From Acidobacteriota bacterium (GTDB taxonomy: Bacteria; Acidobacteriota; Terriglobia; UBA7540): 61,261 nucleotides of DNA. Under the pieces are notes generated by a model. It was not told the DNA's origin, ran no database searches, and saw only the letters and a list, made by a program, of their open reading frames with translations. Shown here in pieces: positions 24,407 through 35,350 of this stretch (position 1 is its first letter; the number at the start of each line of letters is the position of its first letter). The DNA lies in contig JAKAWG010000022.1 in assembly GCA_021817045.1 (NCBI GenBank), forward strand, positions 1 to 61,261, read 5' to 3'. Both the position numbers and the translations under genes were made by a program.

Positions 24407-27151
24407 ATGCGTTCGACTCTCAAAGCTGTAATAGAACCCGTCCACGACATTCTGAACGGACGGCCGCATCCGCTGGATGCTTTTTTCAAGCCGCGCACTG
24501 TGGCTGTGATTGGAGCTTCAGAGTCGCAGAGCACTGTGGGCCGATCCGTTATCTGGAACCTCATTAGTAACCCATTCGGAGGCACCATCTTTCCTGTCAA
24601 TCCGAAGCGCCCGAACATCCTCGGAATCAAGTGTTATCCGTCCATCGGGTCGATCCCGGAACAAGTTGATCTTGCGGTCATCGCCATTCCCGCCGCAGCG
24701 GTTCCTGCGGTGGTCGGTGAATGCGTCGATGCGGGTGTCAAGGCCGCGATCATCATTTCTGCCGGGTTCAAGGAAGTCGGCGAGCAAGGCGCCAAGCTCG
24801 AGGAGGAAATTCTTGAGCGAGCGCGCCGCGGCAGGATGCGCGTGATCGGACCGAATTGTTTGGGGCTGATGAGTCCGCTGACGGGTCTTAACGCCACGTT
24901 TGCGGCAGCCATGGCGCGGCCGGGAAGCGTCGGCTTTATCAGCCAAAGCGGAGCGCTCTGCACGGCGGTCCTCGACTGGAGCCTGCAGGAAAACGTGGGC
25001 TTTAGCGCCTTCATTTCGATCGGGTCCATGGCCGATGTGAGCTGGGGAGACCTGATCGACTACCTGGGAAATGACTCACAGACCAGAAGCATCATTCTTT
25101 ACATGGAGTCCATCGGCGACCCTCGAGCGTTCATTTCTGCAGCCCGCCAGGTGACGCTCTCGAAGCCGATCATTGTCATTAAGGCAGGGCGGACGGAAGC
25201 TGCCGCAAAAGCGGCCGCGTCACACACCGGGTCGCTGACCGGGCGCGACGAGGTTCTTGACGCGGCTTTCAGGCGATGTGGGGTGCTGCGCGTCGGCACC
25301 ATTGCGGAACTTTTCTACTTGGCCGAGGTCTTGAGCAAGCAACCGCGGCCCAAAGGTCCGCGCCTGACCATTGTTTCCAATGCCGGAGGTCCCGGAGTCC
25401 TGGCGACCGATTCGCTCATCTCTGAGGGTGGAGAGTTGGCGGAATTGTCCAAGGAGACCTACGAGGCTCTCAATCAACTGCTTCCTCCCCAATGGAGCCA
25501 TAACAACCCGGTCGATGTCCTTGGCGATGCCAGCCCGGAGCGGTATTGCAAAGCGGTTGAGATTGTTGCCAGCGATCCAAACAGCGACGGCGTGCTGGTC
25601 ATCTTCACGCCGCAGGCAATGTCCGACCCCACTCTGACGGCTCAGCAATTGAAGGATTATGCGAAGATCGATCGAAAGCCAATCCTTGCGAGCTGGATGG
25701 GCGGCGCGCAGGTGAGTGCAGGCGACGCCATTCTGAGCCGCCACAACATTCCAACCTTTCCGTATCCGGACACTGCAGCCCGCGTTTTCCATTCCATGTG
25801 GCGATACACGTATAACCTGCGCGGCTTATACGAAACGCCGGCGCTCGTATCGGGCGGCGAGACGGCAAAGGGTGTCGAAACGGCAGCGAAACTCGTCGAG
25901 GCTGCCCAAAAAGCCGACCGAACCATTCTTACAGAGCACGAAACCAAGGAGCTGCTCAAGGCTTACGGTATCCCCGTCGTTGAGACCCGCTTGGCAAAGA
26001 GTGAAGACGATGCAGCCAAAGTTGCGGGCGAGATTGGCTTTCCGGTGGTCCTGAAGCTCTTCTCTGAGACTATCACCCATAAGACCGACGTGGGCGGCGT
26101 GCGACTTCACTTGAAAGACGAAGGTGCCGTCCGCAGCGCATTTCGCGGGATAGAATCGTCGGTGGCGCAGAAAGCCGGGCGCCAACACTTTCAGGGTGTC
26201 ACCGTGCAGTCCATGGTGACGCGCAGTGGTTACGAGCTGATCGTGGGCAGCGTGGTTGATCCGCAGTTTGGACCGGTGCTGCTCTTTGGCCTGGGAGGTC
26301 AACTGGTCGAGGTATTCAAAGACCACGCGCTTGCGCTGCCGCCGCTCAACACGACACTGGCACGCCGCCTGATGGAACAGACTCGGGTCTATAAGGCGCT
26401 CAAGGGCGTTCGCGGGCGCAAGGCGGTGAACCTTGAAGAGATCGAGGAACTACTGGTGCGTTTCAGCCAGCTTGTCGTTGAAAACCACTCGATTAAAGAA
26501 ATTGAGATCAATCCTTTGCTCGCATCCGAGGATGGCATTCTCACGCTCGATGCTCGCGCCGTGCTGTACCCGAAGGACACCGGTGAAGATCAAGCCCCGA
26601 AGCTCGCCATTCGTCCGTATCCCAGCCGATACGCTGCTTCCTGGGCGGCGAAGGACGGACTTCAGCTCACCATCCGGCCTATCCGCCCGGAAGACGAGCC
26701 GTTGATGGTGAAATTTCACAAGGCCCTGTCGGAATCGACGGTCTACATGCGTTACTTCCACATGCTGAGCCTCGGCTTCCGAGTTTCCCACGAGCGCTTG
26801 ACGCGAATCTGTTTCATTGATTATGACCGCGAGATGGCTCTCTTGGCCGTTCAGGGCGGCGGTAAGGCGGGCGAGGAATCAATTATCGGCGTAGGCCGCA
26901 TGACGAAGGTGCATGGCCTCAATGAGGCCGAGGTCGCTGTGGTGGTGGCTGACTCTTTCCACCGGCGGGGGATCGGTGCGGAATTGCTGCGGCGGCTTCT
27001 TCAAGTTGGACGCGACGAGCGCCTCAAGCGCATCGTGGCCGATATTTTGCCCGAAAACTACGCCATGCAGCGCGTCTGTCAGAAACTCGGCTTTAGCGTT
27101 GATCCTAGCCCGGATGGCTCCAGGTTCGCCGCCACGATCGATCTTTCTTAG
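24407..27151 (+). CDS. ADP-forming acyl-CoA synthetase fused to GNAT acetyltransferase (Pat-like)
   Basis: A 914-residue multidomain protein. A CoA-binding Rossmann domain (about 25-150, [16 protein letters not shown]), two succinyl-CoA-ligase-type domains (about 150-460), an ATP-grasp domain (about 490-720, [21 protein letters not shown]) and a C-terminal GNAT domain (about 750-914, [12 protein letters not shown] for acetyl-CoA binding). ASHTGSLTG retains the histidine that in ADP-forming synthetases is phosphorylated, so the synthetase half may be active, unlike in some Pat enzymes. Pat-type proteins acetylate lysines of acyl-CoA synthetases. No clear Shine-Dalgarno box. A Crp-type site lies about 90 bases upstream. 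Confidence 0.88.
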   Translation: MRSTLKAVIEPVHDILNGRPHPLDAFFKPRTVAVIGASESQSTVGRSVIWNLISNPFGGTIFPVNPKRPNILGIKCYPSIGSIPEQVDLAVIAIPAAAVPAVVGECVDAGVKAAIIISAGFKEVGEQGAKLEEEILERARRGRMRVIGPNCLGLMSPLTGLNATFAAAMARPGSVGFISQSGALCTAVLDWSLQENVGFSAFISIGSMADVSWGDLIDYLGNDSQTRSIILYMESIGDPRAFISAARQVTLSKPIIVIKAGRTEAAAKAAASHTGSLTGRDEVLDAAFRRCGVLRVGTIAELFYLAEVLSKQPRPKGPRLTIVSNAGGPGVLATDSLISEGGELAELSKETYEALNQLLPPQWSHNNPVDVLGDASPERYCKAVEIVASDPNSDGVLVIFTPQAMSDPTLTAQQLKDYAKIDRKPILASWMGGAQVSAGDAILSRHNIPTFPYPDTAARVFHSMWRYTYNLRGLYETPALVSGGETAKGVETAAKLVEAAQKADRTILTEHETKELLKAYGIPVVETRLAKSEDDAAKVAGEIGFPVVLKLFSETITHKTDVGGVRLHLKDEGAVRSAFRGIESSVAQKAGRQHFQGVTVQSMVTRSGYELIVGSVVDPQFGPVLLFGLGGQLVEVFKDHALALPPLNTTLARRLMEQTRVYKALKGVRGRKAVNLEEIEELLVRFSQLVVENHSIKEIEINPLLASEDGILTLDARAVLYPKDTGEDQAPKLAIRPYPSRYAASWAAKDGLQLTIRPIRPEDEPLMVKFHKALSESTVYMRYFHMLSLGFRVSHERLTRICFIDYDREMALLAVQGGGKAGEESIIGVGRMTKVHGLNEAEVAVVVADSFHRRGIGAELLRRLLQVGRDERLKRIVADILPENYAMQRVCQKLGFSVDPSPDGSRFAATIDLS

Positions 27152-27591
27152 GCCTTATCTGCCCTTGGTGCCGGAATGATGCTGACGATCAGTCTGCACG
27201 GCGCGTTTTCCGCCAGGTGCTGGACGGTTGAACCGAGGAGAATTTCCTGGAATCGCGCTTTGTGTCGATAACCAAGAATCACTAGTTGGGCGCTATGATT
27301 CCTCGCTTCATTCGCAATAGCTTCTCCAGCGTAGCGGCTACGCACGACGTGCGTGGAGACTTTTTCGCCGCAGGTTTCCGACGCGACTCGCGAAGCGCGT
27401 GAAAGGATCTGGCGAGCGGGAGCGTCAAAAACCTCATCGTGCGCTTCCAGAGGCAGCGCCGGCGGGATTTCAACGACGTGCAAGACGATGAGGTGGCATC
27501 GCATGCCCCTTGCCATCTGGCATCCGAGTTTCACCAGATCGTCCACATGCTCCATATCTCGCACTGCCACGATCACATTGTCTTCGGTCAT
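27148..27591 (-). CDS. Universal stress protein (UspA family)
   Basis: A 147-residue single UspA domain: [17 protein letters not shown] at the N-terminus, LIVLHVVE, and a C-terminal [35 protein letters not shown], which keeps the G-(8-10)-GS pattern linked to ATP binding. ATG 27591 follows GGTGGAG; the longer frame to 27765 has no ribosome binding site. It converges on the Pat-like gene, with stops overlapping. A Crp-type palindrome lies 220 bases upstream. Confidence 0.85.
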   Translation of the reverse strand: MTEDNVIVAVRDMEHVDDLVKLGCQMARGMRCHLIVLHVVEIPPALPLEAHDEVFDAPARQILSRASRVASETCGEKVSTHVVRSRYAGEAIANEARNHSAQLVILGYRHKARFQEILLGSTVQHLAENAPCRLIVSIIPAPRADKA

Positions 27592-27813
27592 ATCTCCACC
27601 TTTTACGGCAGCGCCTAGCTCACCCAGCGTTTGCGTGAGACCCAGCGGCCTTAAGCACTTTGTTAAGAAACCCAGGCTCGGGTAAGCCTCCCTGATACGA
27701 TACGCTTTCGTTCCTTTCGGACGGTGTGACAATCGCCTTGCGACCGGCTGCACGAGCAGCTGCAAACGTCCCGCAGTTTAACTTGAAAATAGGGCTGGCA
27801 GCCGATCAGGCGC

Positions 27814-27829
27814 TGTGACCGGCATCACA
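27814..27829. promoter_or_regulatory. Crp/Fnr-family operator between uspA-like and arsR-like genes
   Basis: TGTGA-CCGGCA-TCACA matches the same consensus as the site at 24309, extended to CTGTGA/TCACAG (27813-27830). It lies in the 319-base divergent spacer. In the minus direction a TATTTT box (27790-27785) would put the site near -41 for the UspA gene; in the plus direction a TTAATT box (27855-27860) would do the same for the ArsR gene. Either or both may be controlled. The rest of the spacer shows no gene. Confidence 0.72.
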
Positions 27830-27910
27830 GCAGGTAGGGGGGTGAGCTAGTAGCTTAATTTTGAGGCGGAGCCTGTAACCGGGGATTGGTGAAAGCATCA
27901 ATATGTATAT

Positions 27911-28267
27911 ATGGCTATAGAAGTATCTATCGGCAAGCGGCTCTTTTTGATGAATGACAGGATGATCGAGCCGGTGGCGCGCCGATTCAGAGCGCTCAGT
28001 GAGCCCCAGCGCCTGCGCATCCTGCAGGTGCTGGAAAGCGGCTCCAAAACGGTTAGTGAGGTTGTTGAGGCGATTGGCATCAGCCAGCCAACAATTTCCC
28101 GGCATCTCCAAGCGTTGTTTGACGCGGGGCTGGTTTCGAGGCGGCGGTCAGGAACGAGCACGGTCTATTTCATCTCAGACCCCTTGGTGTTCAGACTCTG
28201 CGATCTGGTTTGCCGGAGCGTCGCCGCGCAGGCCCGCGCCGAACTGAGGGAGATGGCCTCGACTTGA
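27911..28267 (+). CDS. ArsR-family winged-helix regulator
   Basis: A 118-residue DNA-binding protein: FRALSEPQRLRILQVLES, then the helix-turn-helix VVEAIGISQPTISRHLQALFDAGLV and a wing (RRRSGTSTVYFISD). No CxC metal-binding motif of the ArsR/SmtB type; Cys residues occur only near the C-terminus (RLCDLVCRS), which could be a thiol or metal sensor. Start uncertain among 27911, 27950 and 27962, since none has a strong ribosome binding site. It precedes OsmC and an efflux operon and is their likely local regulator. Confidence 0.82.
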   Translation: MAIEVSIGKRLFLMNDRMIEPVARRFRALSEPQRLRILQVLESGSKTVSEVVEAIGISQPTISRHLQALFDAGLVSRRRSGTSTVYFISDPLVFRLCDLVCRSVAAQARAELREMAST

Positions 28268-28408
28268 GGCACGGCGACAGCGATAACGCGAATCACAACG
28301 ACTAAGGGACGAATTGACTACCAAGCTTTGGGAGAGACGGAGGACGCGACTTCAATCACCCGGTTGTCAATCGATCCATGAATCAGCCGGACTAAGGAGG
28401 ACTAGGAA

Positions 28409-28858
28409 TTGCTGACGGGGAAGATACGGCTAGCGACGGTAGAGGGCGAAGGAAGGCAATTTATTGCGCAGGCAGGCTCGGGGCACGCGCTGGTTATCGA
28501 CACGAAAGACGGGAATACGGGCCCGAGGCCCGTTGAGTTGGTTCTTCTTGGGCTGGGCGGCTGCACGGCGTTCGACGTCATCGGCATTCTTCGCAAGAAG
28601 CGGCAGCACGTGACCGGGTACGAGGTGGCGGTGACCGCTGAGCAGCGCGAAGAGTATCCGAAGGTGTTCACGAAGGTGAAGATCCACCACATCCTTCGCG
28701 GGCGGATCGACCGCGAAGCCGTGGAGCGAGCTATTCACCTGTCGGAAACAAAGTATTGTTCGGTTAGCGCCATGCTCTCCTGCTCCGCGGAGATCGCGAT
28801 CACTTATGAAATTATTGCGGAGAGTGTGCCGGAGGCGGCCGGTGAGGTGGCTCAATGA
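28409..28858 (+). CDS. OsmC-family peroxiredoxin-like protein
   Basis: A 149-residue OsmC/Ohr-type protein. ARPVELVLLGLGGCTAFDVIGIL-type segment (here GPRPVELVLLGLGGCTAFDV) holds the first redox cysteine, and HLSETKYCSVSAML the second, so the peroxidatic pair is complete. Such proteins reduce organic hydroperoxides in the cytoplasm. The start is TTG 28409, behind AGGAGG at 28395-28400. It overlaps the TolC gene start (ATGA), tying oxidant defence to efflux in one transcript. Confidence 0.85.
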   Translation: MLTGKIRLATVEGEGRQFIAQAGSGHALVIDTKDGNTGPRPVELVLLGLGGCTAFDVIGILRKKRQHVTGYEVAVTAEQREEYPKVFTKVKIHHILRGRIDREAVERAIHLSETKYCSVSAMLSCSAEIAITYEIIAESVPEAAGEVAQ

Positions 28859-30228
28859 GTCCAACTCGTATTCTTGCTGTGGTTTTCTTTTTGACCAGTA
28901 CGATGTCGTTGTGCCTGTGGGGGCAGAGTACGCCCGCCGATCAGCCTTTAAGCCTGCAAGAAGCCGTTCAGGTCGCCATGAAAAATAACCCCACGGTTAA
29001 AGCCTCAGCCGCCTATGCACAAGCCGTTCGCGAAGGAATCGCGGAGGCAAAGTCAGGCCGCTATCCGCACTTCGATTTCTCCGAGGGTTTTACGCGGGGC
29101 AACAATCCGGTTTACGTATTTGGAACTCTGCTTACTCAGCGCCAATTCGGTGCCCAGGACTTCGCGCTGAACTTTCTCAACACGCCTTTGCCTCTGGACA
29201 ATTTCGAGACCCAGTTCACCGGCACAATGCCTCTTTACGATGCGGGGCAAACATCGAGGATGATCCGGGATGCGCGGCTGAAAAGTCAAATTGCCCGTAA
29301 TCAGTATGCGCGCACGCGACAACAGTTGATTTTCGATGTGATCAGCGCGTACAGCCAGGAGCTTTTGGCCCGGGAAGGTGTCCGCGTGGCCCGTTCCGCG
29401 GTCGAGGCTGCGCAGTCCGATCTGAAAGACGCACAAGCCCGCGCGCAGCAGGGTGTGGCCGTTCCGTCAGACCTCCTGAGCGCACAGGTCCAACTCGCCA
29501 ACGCGAAACAGGATTTGTTGAGCGCCCAAAACGCCGTGGCCGTGGCGCACGCAGCGTTGAACGTCGCCATGGGACTACCTGAAGAGGCCCCAACGCGCAT
29601 TGAGGGGCACTTAACCGAGACGCAATTTCAACCGGGCTCGCTCGAAGAGCGGCAAAGGCGCGCCCTGATGACGCGGCCGGATTATCTTGCCGCGCAGATG
29701 GGCCGGCAAGAGGCCGTGAACGGAATGCACATGGCGCGCGCCGAATTTCAACCCAAAGTCAACCTCTTCAGTTCTTGGGCATTGGACAATCAGACGTTTG
29801 CCACGCGTGGCGGGAACAACTGGGCCGCCGGAGCCACATTAACCTTCAATATCTTCGACGGGGGCCGCAAATTCGCCAAGCTCGCCGAGGCACACGCTCG
29901 CGAGCGCCAGGCGGTCGCGCTCCAGGCGCAGTTCAGCTCCGCCGTTCGTCTCCAGGTCAAAGAAGCGTTCTTGAACCTCACTACGGCCCAGCAGCGCGTC
30001 CAGGTGGCGCGCAGTGCTGTTTCGGAAGCCAAAGAGAGCCTCCGCATCCTTCGGAACAGGTACGAAGCCGGCCTGGCTACGATGACGAGCCTCCTCCAAG
30101 TGGAAACCGCGCGAACTAATGCGGAAAACAACTATCTGAATGCAGTTTACGACTACCGCCTGAGCTATGCCGCGCTGGAACTGGCAACCGGCGAGCTTTC
30201 GCCGGATTCACCGGCGGTTTTGAAATAG
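28855..30228 (+). CDS. TolC-family outer-membrane efflux protein
   Basis: A 457-residue exported protein with two TolC/OEP repeats. Signal peptide in the first 30 residues, then LSLQEAVQVAMKNNPTVKASAA, long Gln/Ala-rich coiled-coil helices, and the second repeat from about 290 with RNRYEAGLATMTSLLQVETARTNAE near the end. It forms the outer-membrane channel for the MFP-RND pump encoded next. The start overlaps the OsmC stop. Confidence 0.9.
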   Translation: MSPTRILAVVFFLTSTMSLCLWGQSTPADQPLSLQEAVQVAMKNNPTVKASAAYAQAVREGIAEAKSGRYPHFDFSEGFTRGNNPVYVFGTLLTQRQFGAQDFALNFLNTPLPLDNFETQFTGTMPLYDAGQTSRMIRDARLKSQIARNQYARTRQQLIFDVISAYSQELLAREGVRVARSAVEAAQSDLKDAQARAQQGVAVPSDLLSAQVQLANAKQDLLSAQNAVAVAHAALNVAMGLPEEAPTRIEGHLTETQFQPGSLEERQRRALMTRPDYLAAQMGRQEAVNGMHMARAEFQPKVNLFSSWALDNQTFATRGGNNWAAGATLTFNIFDGGRKFAKLAEAHARERQAVALQAQFSSAVRLQVKEAFLNLTTAQQRVQVARSAVSEAKESLRILRNRYEAGLATMTSLLQVETARTNAENNYLNAVYDYRLSYAALELATGELSPDSPAVLK

Positions 30229-30266
30229 CGCGCGTGCTGAGCCGCGCCATGGAGAAGACCAAGATC

Positions 30267-31415
30267 ATGAAAAGGAACCTATACATTTCGCTTTCCGCCG
30301 TTCTGGCCGCGAGTCTTTTGCTGGCGGCCTGCAATGGTGGCCAGCAGTCCAAGAGCCCCGCTCGGCGCGTGGTGACCGGAGTGCAGCTTCAGACAGTTCG
30401 CCTCCAGTCGCTTCCCGCCATGATCGACGCCGTCGGAACGGTCAGCTCGGTCAATACCAGTGTGCTGAGCGCTCAAATCGCGGGAACAGTCCGCGAGATA
30501 CGGGTCAAGCCCGGCGACCGGGTGAGGCGCGGCGAGGTTCTTGCCGTCCTTGATGACCGCGCTCCTCTAGCGCAACTAGGCATGGCCAAGGCTGGAGTTG
30601 AAGAGGCTTCACAAGGCTTGGTCGAAATCGATCATGATTTGCAGGCTGCCCAGGCGAATCTTCAGTTCGCAACCGCAACCTATAAGCGCTACCAGGGCCT
30701 GCTTGCCAAAAGTTCGATCAGCCCGCAGGAGTTCGATGGCGCCCAAGCTCGTTATAAGGCAGCGCTGGCGAATGAGCAGGCGCTTGAAGCCAAGAAGAAG
30801 CAGATCGAGGCGAAACAACAGCAAGCGAGGTCTCAGCAGTCTTCAGCACAAACGCTCTACAGCTACTCCACCATCGTTTCACCGCTCACTGGCGTCGTGG
30901 TGACGAAGGCGGTTGATGCAGGAACGGTTGTGATGCCAGGAACGCCGGTGCTGACCGTGGAGGACGCGCGCTACCGGCTTGAAGTCAGCGTCCCGGAAGA
31001 GCTCATGGGCAGCATAAGGCTTGGACAGGAAGTGGCTGTTTCGCTGCGGAAAGGAGAATTCCAAGGGTCGGTGACAGAGATCGTTCCGGCAGCGGATCCC
31101 GCCAGCCGGACCTTCGTCGTGAAAATAGACTTGCCGCAAGACTGCGGGTGCCGTTCAGGAGAATATGGAAAGGCGTCCCTCCCATTGGGAGTAGACAAGA
31201 GTCTGCTCGTGCCGCGAACCGCCGTGGTCCGGCGAGGCGAGCTAGAAGCGGTTTTTGTTGCGAATCAGAACCGTGTCTTGGAATTTCGACTGGTGAAGAC
31301 GGGACGCATGACGGGCGGTCGCGTGGAAATTCTATCCGGCCTGAGTGCGGGTGAGCAGGTGGCCGTTACAAAAGTTGACCAGCTCCAGGACGGCGAGCAG
31401 GTGGGTGAGCAATGA
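30267..31415 (+). CDS. Membrane-fusion protein (HlyD/AcrA family) lipoprotein
   Basis: A 382-residue periplasmic adaptor. The lipobox LLAAC near residue 22 predicts a lipid-anchored protein. Biotinyl-lipoyl half-motifs ([25 protein letters not shown] and [20 protein letters not shown]) flank an Ala/Gln-rich coiled coil, followed by beta-barrel and membrane-proximal domains. ATG 30267 is preferred over GTG 30234 because the lipoprotein signal then starts correctly and GGAGAAG precedes it. Stop overlaps the RND start. Confidence 0.9.
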   Translation: MKRNLYISLSAVLAASLLLAACNGGQQSKSPARRVVTGVQLQTVRLQSLPAMIDAVGTVSSVNTSVLSAQIAGTVREIRVKPGDRVRRGEVLAVLDDRAPLAQLGMAKAGVEEASQGLVEIDHDLQAAQANLQFATATYKRYQGLLAKSSISPQEFDGAQARYKAALANEQALEAKKKQIEAKQQQARSQQSSAQTLYSYSTIVSPLTGVVVTKAVDAGTVVMPGTPVLTVEDARYRLEVSVPEELMGSIRLGQEVAVSLRKGEFQGSVTEIVPAADPASRTFVVKIDLPQDCGCRSGEYGKASLPLGVDKSLLVPRTAVVRRGELEAVFVANQNRVLEFRLVKTGRMTGGRVEILSGLSAGEQVAVTKVDQLQDGEQVGEQ

Positions 31416-34400
31416 AACCGGGGAAGCTGGGAGTGGCGGGCCGCGTCGCCCGTTACTTTATCAACTCGAAACTGACACCCTTGCTGATGCTCTTTGCCAT
31501 CTTGATGGGCATCTTCGCCATCTACGAAACGCCGCGGGAAGAAGACCCGCAGATCGTCGTGCCCATGATGGACGTGTTCGTTTCCATGCCGGGCGCCAGC
31601 GCGAAAGAAGTGGAACGGCGCGTCTCCACACCCATGGAAAGGCTGATCTGGGAAATTCCCGGAGTCAAGTACGTCTATGCCATGTCGTACCCCGGCAAGA
31701 CCATGGTGATTGTCCGGTTCAAGGTCGGCCAAAATGAGGAACAATCGATCGTCAAGCTCTACAACAAGCTCTATTCAAACTTTGACCTGATTCCTCCGGG
31801 TGCCACGAAACCTCTGATCAAACCGCGAACCATTTATGACGTGCCCATTCTGGCGCTCACTTTCTGGAGCAATCGGTACGATGACTACCAGATACGCAGG
31901 GTCGTTGCGGAAGTCCAGCGGAAGGTTCAGACCGTACAGGATGTTTCGGAAACCAAGATCCTCGGCGGGCAGAAGCGCGAGATTAGGGTGCTGCTCAATT
32001 CAGCAAAGATGGCGGCGTACGGAGTTGCTCCGGCAGCCATCGTTCCCATCCTGAATCAGTCTAATCAGCAGCTTCAGTCGGGAGAGTTTGCCTCGGACAA
32101 CCAGGAGTACCGTGTTGAAACGGGCGATTTCCTGCGCACGGCTGACGAAGTAGGCAGCGTTGTCATCGGGGTGTCGAAGGGCCGTCCTGTCTATCTGCGC
32201 GACGTCGCCGCCATCGAGGACGGGCCTTCGGATACTTCCGACTACGTTCTTTTTGGTTTCGGCAAAGCCACCAAGGACAGGATGCACAGCCGCATCGGAA
32301 ACTTTCCTGCCGTTACGTTGTCCGTATCGAAGCTCAAGGGTACCAACGCAGTCACCACAGCGGACAGCGTCCTAAAGATGGTGAACGAGCTCAAGGGCCA
32401 CGTGATCCCTGAAGGCGTGCATGTTGCCATCACACGGAATTACGGCCGTTCGGCGGAACAGAAATCAAATGAACTGCTGGAACACCTGCTCATCGCGACT
32501 CTTTCCGTAACGGTACTGATCGCTCTCGCCCTCGGCTGGCGGCCCTCAATTGTGGTCTTAGCGGCTGTCCCTGTCACCCTGGCATTTGCGCTTTTTGTGT
32601 TCTACATCTACGGCTATACGCTGAATCGGGTGACCCTTTTTGCCCTCATTTTTTCCATCGGCATACTCGTGGACGACGCCATCGTCGTTGTTGAAAATAT
32701 CGCGCGTCATTTTCACCTTCCCCAGAACAAAGGACGACCCCTGGCCGATGTTGCCGCCGAAGCAGTCGACGAAGTCGGCAACCCGACGATTCTGGCTACA
32801 TTCACGGTGATTGCAGCCGTCTTTCCGATGGCGTTCGTTCGGGGTCTGATGGGCCCTTACATGCGTCCAATCCCCATCGGCGCGTCCATGGCGATGCTTT
32901 TCTCATTAATGGTGGCATTCGTTGTTTCTCCCTGGGCGGCGCTGCGAGTCCTGGCGCACGCAAAGCCTCGCGGACATGAAGAGGAGGACGGAGGACCGGA
33001 CCGTTTGCAGCGCGTTTATCGAAGGATAGTGACGCCACTGATTCAGAGCCGGAGAAGGCGCTTATTCTTCCTGGGAGGGGTCGTTTTTCTCCTGCTCCTC
33101 GTTATGGTTCTCCCGCTGGCAAAGGTCGTTCTGGTCAAAATGCTCCCTTTCGACAACAAGGACGAGTTCCAGGTGATTGTCGACATGCCAAAAGGAACCA
33201 CCCTTGAACAGACGGCTTTGGTAACACAAAAAATCGCACGTCGGATTGCTCGGGAACCCGAAGTGGTCGATTACGTGGAGTACATTGGGATCGCCGCGCC
33301 CTATGATTTCAACGGACTGGTCCGGCACTATTTCCTTAGAAGCGGGCCGACCGACGCGGAAATCTATGTCGATCTCCTCCCGAAATCCGATCGCTCCGCT
33401 CAGAGCCACGCAATCGCCAAGCGCGTGCGCCGTGCGATCGATCCCACCGGATTCAAGTATGGCGCCAAGCTGAAAGTCGCGGAAATACCTCCAGGGCCCC
33501 CGGTGATGGCAACCTTGATTGCCGAAGTCTATGGCCCGAACTACCGAAAGCAAATTGACGTGGCGCGCCAGATCCTTCATGTCTTTAAGACCACGCCGGG
33601 TGTGGTGGATGTCGACTCGACCATTGACGCGCCCCAACGGAAACTCCGGTTTATCGTCGACAAGCAGAAGGCCGCGCTGAATGGCGTTTCCACTCAGCAG
33701 ATCGCCCAGACGCTGCACCTGGCGCTGGACGGCGACGTTGTCGGAATCGCGCATCTTCCTGACGAACGCGAAGACGTGAACATTTTCCTGCGGGTTCCTC
33801 GCGCCCAGCGGTCGAGCGTCAACAGCCTCGGTGACATCCGGGTGATCTCCGGAAACGGAAACTTGGTTCCTCTAAGTGAACTGACCCGTGTGGAAGACGC
33901 GACGATCGAACAGACCATCTATCAAAAGAATCTCAAGCCGGTGGTGTACGTCACGGGCGATGTGGCGGGGAGGGAAGAGAGCCCGGTTTATGCAATGATC
34001 AGGATGTCCAAGCGACTGAATAACATCAAAGCCCCCAACGGAACCAGCGTGGAACGTTATCTGACGCAACAACCCTTCCTGGCCAATACCTATTCCATGA
34101 AATGGGACGGCGAGTGGCAAATCACCTACGAAGTATTCCGCGACCTTGGCTTCGCGTTCCTGGTGGCTCTGATCCTGATTTATGGAATAGTGGTCGGATG
34201 GTTCCAATCCTTTATCGTGCCCTTGGTGATTATGGCGCCTATTCCCCTGACGCTGGTTGGCATCCTGCCGCTGCATGCCCTCATGGGAGCGTTCTTTACG
34301 GCAACGTCCATCATCGGGTTCATCGCCCTGGCCGGAATCATCGTCCGGAATTCCATCTTGATCGTGGACTTCGTCGAACTGCGTTTGGCGCAGGGCATGC

Positions 34401-34645
34401 CGCTGGAGGAATCTGTGATAGACGCCGGGGCGGTACGCTTCCGCCCCATCCTTCTCACAGCGGCTGCGGTGGTTGTTGGGGCGCTGGTGATACTCCCTGA
34501 CCCCATCTTCAAAGGGCTGGCAATCTCCTTGATCGGTGGAGCTGCTGCCTCGACGTTGCTCTCGCAAGTTGCCGTTCCGATTGTCTATTACATGAGCGCC
34601 CGGCGCGAGCTGGCGAAGGGCGAGCGGAAAACGACATCCCAGTAA
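31412..34645 (+). CDS. RND-family efflux permease
   Basis: A 1077-residue inner-membrane pump of the AcrB/MdtB superfamily with 12 expected membrane helices: one near residues 15-33, a block at 350-540, and the second set at 555-575 and 880-1060. [18 protein letters not shown] is the conserved TM4 proton-relay motif. Two large periplasmic loops carry porter and docking domains. It couples proton influx to export through the adjacent MFP and TolC. Substrate cannot be read from sequence; no heavy-metal (CzcA) signature is obvious. ATGA overlap with the MFP gene. Confidence 0.92.
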   Translation: MKPGKLGVAGRVARYFINSKLTPLLMLFAILMGIFAIYETPREEDPQIVVPMMDVFVSMPGASAKEVERRVSTPMERLIWEIPGVKYVYAMSYPGKTMVIVRFKVGQNEEQSIVKLYNKLYSNFDLIPPGATKPLIKPRTIYDVPILALTFWSNRYDDYQIRRVVAEVQRKVQTVQDVSETKILGGQKREIRVLLNSAKMAAYGVAPAAIVPILNQSNQQLQSGEFASDNQEYRVETGDFLRTADEVGSVVIGVSKGRPVYLRDVAAIEDGPSDTSDYVLFGFGKATKDRMHSRIGNFPAVTLSVSKLKGTNAVTTADSVLKMVNELKGHVIPEGVHVAITRNYGRSAEQKSNELLEHLLIATLSVTVLIALALGWRPSIVVLAAVPVTLAFALFVFYIYGYTLNRVTLFALIFSIGILVDDAIVVVENIARHFHLPQNKGRPLADVAAEAVDEVGNPTILATFTVIAAVFPMAFVRGLMGPYMRPIPIGASMAMLFSLMVAFVVSPWAALRVLAHAKPRGHEEEDGGPDRLQRVYRRIVTPLIQSRRRRLFFLGGVVFLLLLVMVLPLAKVVLVKMLPFDNKDEFQVIVDMPKGTTLEQTALVTQKIARRIAREPEVVDYVEYIGIAAPYDFNGLVRHYFLRSGPTDAEIYVDLLPKSDRSAQSHAIAKRVRRAIDPTGFKYGAKLKVAEIPPGPPVMATLIAEVYGPNYRKQIDVARQILHVFKTTPGVVDVDSTIDAPQRKLRFIVDKQKAALNGVSTQQIAQTLHLALDGDVVGIAHLPDEREDVNIFLRVPRAQRSSVNSLGDIRVISGNGNLVPLSELTRVEDATIEQTIYQKNLKPVVYVTGDVAGREESPVYAMIRMSKRLNNIKAPNGTSVERYLTQQPFLANTYSMKWDGEWQITYEVFRDLGFAFLVALILIYGIVVGWFQSFIVPLVIMAPIPLTLVGILPLHALMGAFFTATSIIGFIALAGIIVRNSILIVDFVELRLAQGMPLEESVIDAGAVRFRPILLTAAAVVVGALVILPDPIFKGLAISLIGGAAASTLLSQVAVPIVYYMSARRELAKGERKTTSQ

Positions 34646-34678
34646 GCCGGAGTTTTGCAGAAAAAGGAGGAAAAACCG

Positions 34679-34867
34679 ATGGACATTCACCGTTGGCTTC
34701 GATTGATTGCCGGTACGTTTGTGTTGGTTTCGGTAGGATTAGGCTATTTTGTGAATCCTGCGTGGTATTTGTTGACCGCCTTTGTGGGGCTGAACCTGTT
34801 CCAGTCCGCGTTTTCGAATTGGTGTCCGATGATGATATTCCTGCGCAAGCTGGGAGTGAAGCCGTAA
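34679..34867 (+). CDS. DUF2892-type small membrane protein
   Basis: A 62-residue protein of two membrane helices: MDIHRWLRLIAGTFVLVSVGLGYFVNP, then WYLLTAFVGLNLFQSAFSNWCPMMIFLRKLGVK. NWCPM near the C-terminus is the family's conserved cysteine, seen with rhodaneses and sulfur or metal detoxification genes. AAAAAGGAGG precedes ATG 34679. It lies 33 bases after the RND gene, probably in the same transcript. Confidence 0.85.
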   Translation: MDIHRWLRLIAGTFVLVSVGLGYFVNPAWYLLTAFVGLNLFQSAFSNWCPMMIFLRKLGVKP

Positions 34868-34921
34868 GCCGCCGGGCGCGTCGCAACAGAACCTCTGTGA
34901 AGGGAACATTCTCTGCACAAA

Positions 34922-35317
34922 ATGGAGACGATGATGCTGGTTCGAGTCAAATCCAAGAAGTCGATTTCTCAAGTCGCGCGGGACCTTGAGAATGCAGCGG
35001 TGAAGAATAAGTTTGGCGTCATGGCCGTTCACGATCTGAAGGCAAAGCTGAAGGAAAAGGGCGTTGATTTCGACCGGGAGTGCCTGATCTACGAGGTTTG
35101 CAATCCGCAACAAGCCAAAAAGGTGCTGGGAGCCAATCCGGAAATCTCGACTGCTTTGCCTTGCCGTATCTCGGTATATCCCGAGGGCAACGAAGTAATA
35201 CTGGCGACGATTCGCCCAACTGCCATGATTGAGATGTTCCAATCGCCCGAATTGAAGGGCGTTGCGGAGGAAGTTGAAGCGGTCATGGTCAAGATCATCG
35301 AGGAAGCGGCGAGGTAG
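34922..35317 (+). CDS. DUF302 domain protein
   Basis: A 131-residue cytoplasmic protein: KSKKSISQVARDLENAAVKNKFGVMAVHDLKAKLKEKG, ECLIYEVCNPQQAKKVLGANPEISTALPCRISVY and EVILATIRPTAMIEMF are the standard DUF302 blocks, including the conserved CNP. ATG 34922 is the first start; ATG 34934 (MLVRVK) has better spacing to GGAG and may be the real one. DUF302 genes commonly accompany DUF2892, sulfur metabolism and efflux genes, as here; the biochemical role is unknown. Confidence 0.85.
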   Translation: METMMLVRVKSKKSISQVARDLENAAVKNKFGVMAVHDLKAKLKEKGVDFDRECLIYEVCNPQQAKKVLGANPEISTALPCRISVYPEGNEVILATIRPTAMIEMFQSPELKGVAEEVEAVMVKIIEEAAR

Positions 35318-35350
35318 CCTGCCTCCCTCCTCGGGAAGGAAGCTCATTTT

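Noticed and set aside
33872..34690. 272-codon frame antisense to the RND permease gene
   Set aside because: His/Gln/Asp-rich shadow with no ribosome binding site, opposite a well-conserved RND sequence.
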